In this document: one piece after another, positions 58,042-64,000 of the stretch
How positions within the stretch are numbered: the first letter of the stretch is position 1
How the letters are laid out: every line of letters begins with the position of its first letter
From: CADEED01 sp035525785
Lineage (GTDB): Bacteria; Pseudomonadota; Gammaproteobacteria; Steroidobacterales; Steroidobacteraceae
Direction of reading: 5' to 3'
Length of the DNA stretch: 64,000 nt
NCBI GenBank assembly: GCA_035525785.1
Contig: DATLDQ010000062.1
Location: forward strand, 1-64,000
Position numbers and translations under genes: made by a program
The notes under the pieces: model-generated
Database searches by the model: none
Told to the model about the DNA's origin: nothing
What the model saw: only the letters and a program-made list of their open reading frames with translations

Positions 58042-59108
58042 GCCAGACCAAAGTGCTGTTCGTCGACCGCGACGGCACCCTCATCGAGGAGCCGCCGGAC
58101 GAGCAGGTGGACGCGATCGAGAAGATCCGTTTCATGCCCGACGTATTCGCCGCCATGCGCCAGGCGAAGAAGCTCGGCTACAGGCTGGCCATGGTCACGA
58201 ACCAGGACGGGCTCGGCAGCGCGAGCTTTCCGCAGGCGGCCTTCGACGTGCCGCACGAGTTCATGATGGATGCGTTCAGCTCGCAGGGCATCGAGTTCGA
58301 CGCCGTCTTCGTCTGTCCGCACCGCAAGTCCGATGGCTGCGATTGCCGCAAGCCCAAAGTGAAGCTGGTCGAGAGCTTCGTGCGCGAACAGTCCGTCGAT
58401 CTCGCGGCGAGCGCCATGATCGGCGACCGCGACACCGACCTCGAGTTCGCGAAGAACCTCGGGGTGCGCGGCATCCGCGTGCGACGTCATGGCGCGCCGG
58501 ACGAGACGTGGCCGGCGATCCTGCGGTCGCTGTCGGAGCGGAGGGCGCGCATCGTGCGCAAGACCAAGGAGACGGACATCGAGGTGAAGGTCAATCTCGA
58601 TGCGACTGCACCCGTGAAGATCATCACCGGCATCGGCTTCTTCGATCACATGCTCGAGCAGATCGCCAAGCACGGCGGCTTCGCGCTCGAGCTCGACTGC
58701 AAGGGTGATCTCGAGATCGACGAACATCACACTGTCGAAGACTGCGCGCTCGCGCTCGGCGAAGCGCTGCGCACCGCGCTCGGCGACAAGGTCGGCATCG
58801 CGCGCTACGGCTTCGTGCTGCCCATGGACGAGGCGCAGGTGCGCGTCGCCATCGATCTGTCCGGTCGCGCATACGGCGTGTTCGAGGGCAAATTCCAGCG
58901 CGAGGCCGTCGGCGGGTTGCCGACCGAGCTCGTGCCGCACTTCTTCAAGTCACTGGCCGAAAGCCTCAAGGCGGCGGTACACGTGACCATCACGGGCGAG
59001 AACACCCACCACATGATCGAGGCCTGCTTCAAGGGCATGGGCCGGGCGCTGCGCCAGGCTTTCCGGCGTGAAGGCGAAGATCTGCCTTCGACCAAGGGAG
59101 TCCTGTGA
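58038..59108 (+). CDS. hisB: Bifunctional histidinol-phosphatase/imidazoleglycerol-phosphate dehydratase
   Basis: This 356-residue fusion has an N-terminal HAD phosphatase (FVDRDGTLIEEP, zinc loop CPHRKSDGCDCRKPK, GDRDTDLEFAKNLG; residues 1 to about 165) and a C-terminal dehydratase with histidine metal motifs (GFFDHMLEQIAKHGG, DEHHTVEDCALALG, NTHHMIEACFKG). This arrangement is typical of gammaproteobacteria. The start overlaps the hisC stop by 4 nt. Confidence 0.96.
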   Translation: MSQTKVLFVDRDGTLIEEPPDEQVDAIEKIRFMPDVFAAMRQAKKLGYRLAMVTNQDGLGSASFPQAAFDVPHEFMMDAFSSQGIEFDAVFVCPHRKSDGCDCRKPKVKLVESFVREQSVDLAASAMIGDRDTDLEFAKNLGVRGIRVRRHGAPDETWPAILRSLSERRARIVRKTKETDIEVKVNLDATAPVKIITGIGFFDHMLEQIAKHGGFALELDCKGDLEIDEHHTVEDCALALGEALRTALGDKVGIARYGFVLPMDEAQVRVAIDLSGRAYGVFEGKFQREAVGGLPTELVPHFFKSLAESLKAAVHVTITGENTHHMIEACFKGMGRALRQAFRREGEDLPSTKGVL

Positions 59109-59710
59109 GCGTCGCGATCATCGATAGCGGTGGTGCCAATATCGCGAGCCTGCGCGCCGCGCTGTCGCGGCTGGGCGCCGAGTCCGTGGTGACCAGCGAC
59201 CCCGAGGTCATTCGACGCGCGTCGCGCGTGCTGTTGCCCGGCGTGGGCTCGGCGCACAACGCGATGCAGAGGCTGCGCGGCTCAGGCCTCGACCGGTTGA
59301 TTCCGACGCTCAAGCAACCGCTGCTCGGCATCTGCCTCGGCATGCAGCTGTTGTTCGAACGTTCCGAAGAAGGCCCGGTCAATTGCCTGGGTGTGATCCC
59401 CGGTTCGATCGGCAAGCTCGCGATCGAGCCGGGCAAGCCCGTGCCACACATGGGCTGGAACCAGATGACCATGGTGCGGGAAGACCCGCTGCTCGACGGC
59501 ATCAGCAGCCTCGATCACGTGTACTTCGTGCACAGCTTCTTCGCGCCGACCTCCGGTGCCACCGTGGCGATCACCGACTACAGCGTGGCGCTCACGGCCG
59601 TCGCGCGCCGCGAAAACTTCTGCGGTACGCAATTCCATCCCGAGCGCTCGGGACAGGTCGGCGCGCGCATCCTCGCCAATTTCCTCAAAGAAAGATTTGA
59701 AACCCAATGA
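59105..59710 (+). CDS. hisH: Imidazole glycerol phosphate synthase, glutaminase subunit
   Basis: The 201-residue class I glutamine amidotransferase supplies ammonia to HisF. The nucleophile is in GICLGMQLLFE, with the histidine-glutamate pair in CGTQFHPERSG and the PHMGWNQM segment. It overlaps hisB and hisA by 4 nt on each side. Confidence 0.95.
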   Translation: MSVAIIDSGGANIASLRAALSRLGAESVVTSDPEVIRRASRVLLPGVGSAHNAMQRLRGSGLDRLIPTLKQPLLGICLGMQLLFERSEEGPVNCLGVIPGSIGKLAIEPGKPVPHMGWNQMTMVREDPLLDGISSLDHVYFVHSFFAPTSGATVAITDYSVALTAVARRENFCGTQFHPERSGQVGARILANFLKERFETQ

Positions 59711-60447
59711 TCCTCATTCCATCCATAGATCTGCGCAATGGCCGGTGCGTCCGGTTGCTCAAGGGAAACTTCGACCAGGAGACGCGCTACGACCTCGAGC
59801 CGCATGAGCTGCTGCAGCGGTATCGCGCGCTCGGCGCGAGCTGGCTGCACGTGGTCGACCTCGACGGCGCCAAGGATGGCCGGCTCGCCAATCGCAGCGT
59901 CATCATCAGGCTCGCCTCGCAGAAGGCGCTGCACATCCAGGTGGGTGGCGGCGTACGTTCCGCGGCCGTGGTCGACGATCTCTTGCGCAACGGCATCGAC
60001 CGCGTGATCGTCGGCAGCGCCGCGGTGGAGAAACCCGAAGAGGTACAAGGCTGGCTCAAGCGATATGGCGCGGAGAAGATGGGGCTCGCCTTCGACATCC
60101 GCCACGATGCGCAAGGCGTGCCGCGGGTGCTCACGCGCGGATGGACGCAGGAATCCCGGCTTTCACTTTGGGAAGCCATCGATGTCTACCTGCCGCATGG
60201 CGTGAAGCACGTGCTGTGCACCGACGCGGAGCTCGACGGCGCCATGCAGGGTCCGGCCATCAATCTCTACCGGGAGTTCACCCGGCGGTATCCGCAGATC
60301 CAGCTGCAGGCGTCGGGCGGAGTGCGCAGCGCCGCGGACCTCGCCGCACTGGCCGACATCAACAGCGCCGCGGCCATCAGCGGCAAGGCCCTGCTCGAGG
60401 AAGCCATCGAACCATCGGAGCTGAAGCCATTCTTGCCAAACGCATAA
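59707..60447 (+). CDS. hisA: Phosphoribosyl-formimino-AICAR ribotide isomerase
   Basis: This 246-residue TIM-barrel isomerase performs an Amadori rearrangement. The catalytic aspartates lie in IPSIDLRNGRCVRLLKG and CTDAELDGAMQGP; phosphate loops are VGGGVRS and ASGGVRSAADL. The ATG overlaps the hisH stop by 4 nt; its own end overlaps the start of hisF by 19 nt. Confidence 0.95.
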   Translation: MILIPSIDLRNGRCVRLLKGNFDQETRYDLEPHELLQRYRALGASWLHVVDLDGAKDGRLANRSVIIRLASQKALHIQVGGGVRSAAVVDDLLRNGIDRVIVGSAAVEKPEEVQGWLKRYGAEKMGLAFDIRHDAQGVPRVLTRGWTQESRLSLWEAIDVYLPHGVKHVLCTDAELDGAMQGPAINLYREFTRRYPQIQLQASGGVRSAADLAALADINSAAAISGKALLEEAIEPSELKPFLPNA

Positions 60448-61196
60448 TCCCCTGTCTCGACGTCCGCGACGGGCAGGTAGTCAAGGGCATCCGCTTCCGC
60501 GATCACCAGATCGTGGGAGATATCCTCGCGCTCGCGGAGCGCTACCGCAACGAGGGCGCCGACGAGGTCGTGTTCTACGACATCACCGCCAGCCCCGAGG
60601 GCCGCAGTGTCGATCGCGCCTGGGTACGGCGCGTCGCGCAGGTACTCGACATTCCGTTCTGCGTGGCCGGCGGCATCCGTTCGGTGGAAGACGCAGAAGC
60701 CATCCTCAACGAAGGCGCCGAAAAGGTTTCGATCAATACACCCGCCATCACGAATCCAGGACTGATCGAAGAACTGGCGTCGCGATTCGGATCGCAATGC
60801 GTCGTGATCGGCATCGACAGCGCCAGCGTGGGTGATGCCTATCGCGTGTTCCAGTTCACCGGCGACCCCAACCGCTCACGCAATTCGGGGCTCGACACGC
60901 TGCAGTGGGTGAAAGAGGTGCAGGAGCGCGGTGCCGGCGAGATCGTCCTCAATTGCATGACCAGCGACGGAGTTCGTCGTGGCTACGACGTCGCGCAGCT
61001 CAAGACGGTGCGCGCGATCTGCGACGTACCGCTGGTGGCGTCGGGTGGCGCAGGCGCCCCCGCACACTTCGTCGACGTATTCGACAAGGCAGGCGTCGAC
61101 GCGGCGCTGGCTGCGAGCGTGTTCCACTCCGGCGCCATCGCCATCCCCGATCTCAAGACCACCCTTGCGGCGTCGGGTATCGAGGTGCGGCTGTGA
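60429..61196 (+). CDS. hisF: Imidazole glycerol phosphate synthase, cyclase subunit; apparent ATT start
   Basis: The 255-residue TIM-barrel cyclase makes imidazole glycerol phosphate with HisH. It shows the catalytic AKRIIPCLDV aspartate near residue 11, ADEVVFYDITAS, CVAGGIRSVEDA and ASGGAGAPAHF. The normal N-terminus (M-L-A-K-R-I-I) aligns with codons ATT CTT GCC AAA CGC ATA ATC. No ATG, GTG or TTG is in frame from at least 30 bases upstream to GTG 60513, which would remove the catalytic aspartate. GGAG at 60417-60420 is 8 bases before the ATT. The start is therefore inferred to be AUU. Confidence 0.9.
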   Translation: MLAKRIIPCLDVRDGQVVKGIRFRDHQIVGDILALAERYRNEGADEVVFYDITASPEGRSVDRAWVRRVAQVLDIPFCVAGGIRSVEDAEAILNEGAEKVSINTPAITNPGLIEELASRFGSQCVVIGIDSASVGDAYRVFQFTGDPNRSRNSGLDTLQWVKEVQERGAGEIVLNCMTSDGVRRGYDVAQLKTVRAICDVPLVASGGAGAPAHFVDVFDKAGVDAALAASVFHSGAIAIPDLKTTLAASGIEVRL

Positions 61197-61828
61197 GCAT
61201 GGACACCGGCGCCCTGGATATCACCCGAGTCGATTTCCAGAAGGGCGACGGACTCGTGCCCGCCATCGTGCAGGATGCGGACTCCGGCGCCGTGCTCATG
61301 ATGGCGTACATGAATCGCGAGGCTCTCGACGAGACGCTCAAACGCCGTCGCGCGGTCTTCTACTCGCGCAGCAAGCAGCGCCTCTGGGAAAAGGGCGAGA
61401 CCACGGGCCACACACTCGACGTCGTCGACGTGGCACTCGACTGCGATGCCGATACCTTGCTCGTGACCGCGCGCCCGCGCGGACCCGCCTGCCACAACGG
61501 CACCCTCACCTGCTTCGGTGACGAGCCGCGCACCGCGGCCACTTCCATCGCTTTTCTTGCAAAGCTGGAAGCGGTGGTCGCACAGCGCTCCACCGAGAAG
61601 CCGGACTCGAGCTACACCGCCAAACTATTGGCCGCGGGGCTCAACAAGGTCGCACAGAAAGTCGGCGAAGAAGGCGTGGAGACGGCGCTCGCCGGCGTCG
61701 TCGAGTCGGAACAGAAGCTGGTCGAGGAATCCGCGGATCTGCTCTTCCATCTCCTGGTGCTGCTGCGTGCGCGGCGCGTACCGTTGTCGCAGGTGGTCCA
61801 GGAACTCGAGAAGCGGCACCGCAAGTGA
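61193..61828 (+). CDS. hisI: Bifunctional phosphoribosyl-AMP cyclohydrolase/phosphoribosyl-ATP pyrophosphatase
   Basis: This 211-residue HisIE fusion has the cyclohydrolase first (VLMMAYMNREALDETL, FYSRSKQRLWEKGETTGH, zinc cysteines in DCDADTLL and GPACHNGTLTCF) and the pyrophosphatase after residue about 120 (SSYTAKLLAAGLNKVAQKVGEEGVE, EESADLLFHLLVLL). The start is GTG in a GTGA overlap with hisF; ATG 61199 is the alternative. Confidence 0.94.
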   Translation: MSMDTGALDITRVDFQKGDGLVPAIVQDADSGAVLMMAYMNREALDETLKRRRAVFYSRSKQRLWEKGETTGHTLDVVDVALDCDADTLLVTARPRGPACHNGTLTCFGDEPRTAATSIAFLAKLEAVVAQRSTEKPDSSYTAKLLAAGLNKVAQKVGEEGVETALAGVVESEQKLVEESADLLFHLLVLLRARRVPLSQVVQELEKRHRK

Positions 61829-62172
61829 TGGCCTCGCCCGTGGACGTCGTCGAGCGGCAGCTGCGCTGTTATAACCGCCGGCAACTCGATGCCTTCTGCG
61901 ATTGTTTCGCGGATGACGCGCAGATCTTCGAGCTCGGGAGCCCGGCACCGACGCATGCGGGCAAGGTCGCGATCCGCGAGCGCTACCGCAACCTCTTCGA
62001 GCTGTCGCCGCAGCTGAACTGCCAACTCGTCAATCGCACCGCAGTGGGCCGCGTCGTCGTCGACCATGAGCACGTCACCGGGCGCCTCGGCTCGCCGGAT
62101 GTGTTCGAAATACTGGCGATCTACGAAGTCGAAGGCGGCCTCATCCGTCGCGTGCACTTCGCGCGAGCCTGA
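61828..62172 (+). CDS. NTF2-like/SnoaL-type protein at the end of the his operon
   Basis: The 114-residue single-domain protein fits the nuclear transport factor 2 or steroid isomerase-like fold (VERQLRCYNRRQLDAFCDCFADDAQIF at the start, a central GKVAIRERYRNLF, EILAIYEVEGGLIRRVHF at the end). These small cone-shaped proteins bind small molecules or act as enzymes; no substrate can be named. The ATG shares a base with the hisIE stop; GTG 61825 is the alternative. The coupling suggests expression with the his genes, but no role in histidine synthesis is known to me. Confidence 0.75.
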   Translation: MASPVDVVERQLRCYNRRQLDAFCDCFADDAQIFELGSPAPTHAGKVAIRERYRNLFELSPQLNCQLVNRTAVGRVVVDHEHVTGRLGSPDVFEILAIYEVEGGLIRRVHFARA

Positions 62173-62227
62173 TCGCGCCCCGTCCCCGGGCTAGACCCGC
62201 CGCGCGGGTTCTCGCGTTATTCCAGTC

Positions 62228-63133
62228 ATGAGCAAGCCGGCATTGGGTCTGGGAGTCGCATGCATCGCGCTGGTGGTCACGGTCATCGCCCAATGGATCG
62301 AGCTGCACCGGGCGGCTCCTGCCATTTCCCGCCCCGCTGCGGAACACGCTTCGACCAGCGAAACGATTCGTGCGGGGAATCTGGCCTGTCAGTCAGGCAA
62401 ACCGCCTGCGCCTGTCTCCTCCCCTGAACTGGTTGCAAGTGAAGTCCCACTGCCTCCTGAAGTGGACGACGAGTCGGTAACCGATCCGGAGTTCGTGACC
62501 GCGATGATCGATTACCAGAAGATCGCGATGCGGCAGCAATACGCCGCGTTCATCGCAAGCCTGCATCTTCCAGCCGACAAGGCAGATCGGTTCTCGCAGT
62601 TGCTCGCGGAGCAATGGACGCGGAAAGTGATCAACCGTGTTCCCATGGATTACGAAAGCCGGGAGTGGGCCGGTGGCAACGATGACGAACTGCGCACCGT
62701 ACTGTCGCAGCCGCAGATCGATACCTTTCACCACTACCAGGAAACCGCGGCGACACGCGGTCAGGTCGAAATGTTGCGCAATGAACTGATGTCGACTCCC
62801 GACCCACTGCGGGACGAGCAGATCGCGCCACTCGTGGACGCGCTGCATGCCGAAGAAATGCGTCTGATGACGGAAACGCGCGACTACGACGTTGCGGTGA
62901 ACAAGTCAGACGGCGCGGCGGCCGAGTCCATGCGCCTCGCGGAAAGCTATTTCCTCGAACGCGAGACCGCCGCAAACGAGCGTGAGCTCAGCGCGGCGAG
63001 CGCACTCCTGTCGCGCGAACAATTGAAGGCACTGGAGCGGCACCTCGATGCACGACGCTCATTGGGGATCGCAGGCGCGAAACTGCGACGTCTCGATCGC
63101 GAGCGTGCGGACGCAGAGTCGGCCGGCCCATGA
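62228..63133 (+). CDS. Membrane-anchored helical protein of unknown function
   Basis: I do not recognise this 301-residue protein. Residues about 5-22 are a single membrane helix or uncleaved signal, followed by a proline/serine-rich linker (about 55-85). The rest is predicted charged alpha-helix (EFVTAMIDYQKIAMRQQYAAF, LMTETRDYDVAVNKSDGAA, LSREQLKALERHLDARRSL), probably in the periplasm. It starts 56 bases after the NTF2-like gene and ends in a terminator hairpin. Confidence 0.65.
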   Translation: MSKPALGLGVACIALVVTVIAQWIELHRAAPAISRPAAEHASTSETIRAGNLACQSGKPPAPVSSPELVASEVPLPPEVDDESVTDPEFVTAMIDYQKIAMRQQYAAFIASLHLPADKADRFSQLLAEQWTRKVINRVPMDYESREWAGGNDDELRTVLSQPQIDTFHHYQETAATRGQVEMLRNELMSTPDPLRDEQIAPLVDALHAEEMRLMTETRDYDVAVNKSDGAAAESMRLAESYFLERETAANERELSAASALLSREQLKALERHLDARRSLGIAGAKLRRLDRERADAESAGP

Positions 63134-63142
63134 CGGGCCGGC
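63122..63142. terminator. Bidirectional hairpin between the hypothetical gene and lysA
   Basis: An 8-bp perfect GC stem (GCCGGCCC/GGGCCGGC) with a 5-base loop spans the stop codon of the upstream gene. It lies between convergent genes and probably terminates both, although no T-run is present. Confidence 0.6.
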
Positions 63143-63147
63143 GGACT

Positions 63148-64000
63148 TCAGATCAGCAATTCCTCGGCCGGCGCACGCAGGTTATAGCTGCTCGCCATCG
63201 CGTGACCGTACGCACCCGCCGTCGCGATCAGCAGCACATCGCCCGAGTGGCACTCCGGCAACAGCCGGTCATGCCCCAGGAAATCCGAGCTTTCGCAGAT
63301 CGGCCCGACGACATTGGCCTGCACGTTCGCGGGCTCGCCATAGCGCGTGAGATTCACGATCTCGTGATGCGCGCCGTACAGCGCCGGCCGGATCAGCGAA
63401 TTCATGCCCGTGGCGACACCCACATAGCGGATGCCGCTCTTAACCTTGGTCTGGGTGACGCGCGCGAGCAATACGCCTGCGTTCGCGACCAGGAAGCGTC
63501 CAGGCTCGAGCCACAAAGACACGTGGGGTACGGCCGCCTTCACCTTGGCGAGCGCCTCGTCGAGCTTGCTCATGTCGAGCGTTTTTCCTTCGACGCGATC
63601 CGGCACGCCGAGACCACCGCCCACGTCCATGTACTTCACGTCGGGGAAGCGCTTGGCGAGGCCGGCGAGCACCGAGCCCACCTGCGTCCAGTTGCCGACG
63701 TCGAACACGCCGCTGCCCGCATGGGCGTGCAGGCCGACGATGGTCACACCGCCCTGCTTCGCGAGGCGGGCGACTTCATCGAGCTCTTCCACCGGGATGC
63801 CGAACTTTGACTGCGCACCCGCGGTCTTCACGTGATGGTGATGGCCGCGGCCGATGCCCGTGTCGATGCGCAGGAAAACGTTCTTGCCCTTGAAGGCATC
63901 GAGCCAGTGCTGCAGCACGAACAGGTTGTCGATGGTGACGTGCACGCCGAGCTCGAGCGCGGCTGCGTATTCCGGGCGCGGCGCGAAGTTCGGAGTGAAC
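63148..64000 (-). CDS. lysA: Diaminopimelate decarboxylase domain (N-terminal side cut by the window)
   Basis: About 284 residues of a PLP alanine-racemase-fold decarboxylase, which makes lysine from meso-diaminopimelate. It shows FTPNFAPRPEYAAALELGVH at the cut end, LRIDTGIGRGHHHHV, VGLHAHAGSG, MDVGGGLGVP, LEPGRFLVANAG and an active-site segment near ICESSDFLG. The gene continues beyond base 64000. The NFAPRPEY segment and LYGAHHEIVNL resemble the C-terminal half of the fused aspartate kinase/diaminopimelate decarboxylase of Xanthomonads, so a LysC-LysA fusion is possible but cannot be tested here. Confidence 0.88.
   Translation of the reverse strand, partial: FTPNFAPRPEYAAALELGVHVTIDNLFVLQHWLDAFKGKNVFLRIDTGIGRGHHHHVKTAGAQSKFGIPVEELDEVARLAKQGGVTIVGLHAHAGSGVFDVGNWTQVGSVLAGLAKRFPDVKYMDVGGGLGVPDRVEGKTLDMSKLDEALAKVKAAVPHVSLWLEPGRFLVANAGVLLARVTQTKVKSGIRYVGVATGMNSLIRPALYGAHHEIVNLTRYGEPANVQANVVGPICESSDFLGHDRLLPECHSGDVLLIATAGAYGHAMASSYNLRAPAEELLI

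Noticed and set aside
1..64000. tRNA, rRNA, insertion sequence, prophage, toxin-antitoxin or defence genes
   Set aside because: Read through on both strands without finding a cloverleaf, transposase, integrase or defence motif; the window looks like a stable core segment.

Overview
The window is one contiguous, high-GC, core-genome segment of a Gammaproteobacterium. The tmk-holB-pilZ order, the hisGDCBHAFIE operon, a rhombosortase next to type II secretion genes, a short MetX behind a SAM-I riboswitch and an NFAPRPEY-type diaminopimelate decarboxylase all point to the Xanthomonadales/Nevskiales/Steroidobacterales neighbourhood. That placement is inferred from gene content and order, not from any search. 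I saw no insertion sequence, prophage, tRNA, rRNA or CRISPR array, and base composition looks even throughout.

Layout. 1-2.2 kb: the tail of an unseen gene, a double cyclic-nucleotide-domain/rhodanese fusion and a TraB/GumN protein. 2.2-10.9 kb (minus): a fatty-acid/folate/DNA-replication cluster, fabD-fabG-acpP-fabF-pabB-pabC-mltG-tmk-holB-pilZ, mostly with tight or overlapping junctions. 10.9-17.4 kb: a rhombosortase gene divergent from gspGHIJKLMN, which encodes the pseudopilus and inner-membrane platform of a type II secretion system without gspC, D, E or F. 17.4-23.5 kb (minus): an AddAB-like helicase-nuclease pair, preceded by alaA. 24.8-28.4 kb (minus): an oligopeptide-type ABC importer without a binding protein. 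28.4-33.0 kb: etfBA, a peroxiredoxin, HMG-CoA lyase and a CoA-transferase. 33.0-38.3 kb (minus): tonB-exbB-exbD-exbD followed by two paralogous exported repeat proteins. 38.3-49.7 kb: branched-chain amino acid synthesis, with ilvD behind a peptidase and an MFS gene on minus, and ilvC-leuA-ilvE-leuC-leuD-leuB on plus. 49.7-51.8 kb: DUF2007, DUF899 and an unusual short-chain dehydrogenase homologue. 51.8-54.3 kb (minus): metX-metB under a SAM riboswitch. 54.4-62.2 kb: a TrpR-family regulator gene and the complete his operon with an NTF2-like gene at its end. 62.2-64 kb: an anchored hypothetical protein and the C-terminal part of lysA.

The strongest regulatory discovery is a Leu/Val/Ile-rich leader peptide with an intrinsic terminator and a mutually exclusive antiterminator upstream of ilvC (42.77-43.02 kb). 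This is a complete transcription-attenuation module for the ilvC-leu operon. The his operon has its own architecture: a sigma70-like promoter overlapped by an inverted repeat directly before a YerC/TrpR-family regulator, then genes almost all overlapping by 4 nt. In it hisF appears to start at AUU. A second non-canonical start, CTG, is the only one that gives gspN a full membrane anchor.

Other points worth attention are the GspI pseudopilin with a PPGSQ pentapeptide-repeat tail, the strong hairpin plus T-run between tonB and exbB, the Tat-signal short-chain dehydrogenase homologue that lacks the Tyr-x3-Lys catalytic pair, and a 12-bp-arm palindrome with direct repeats after etfA.
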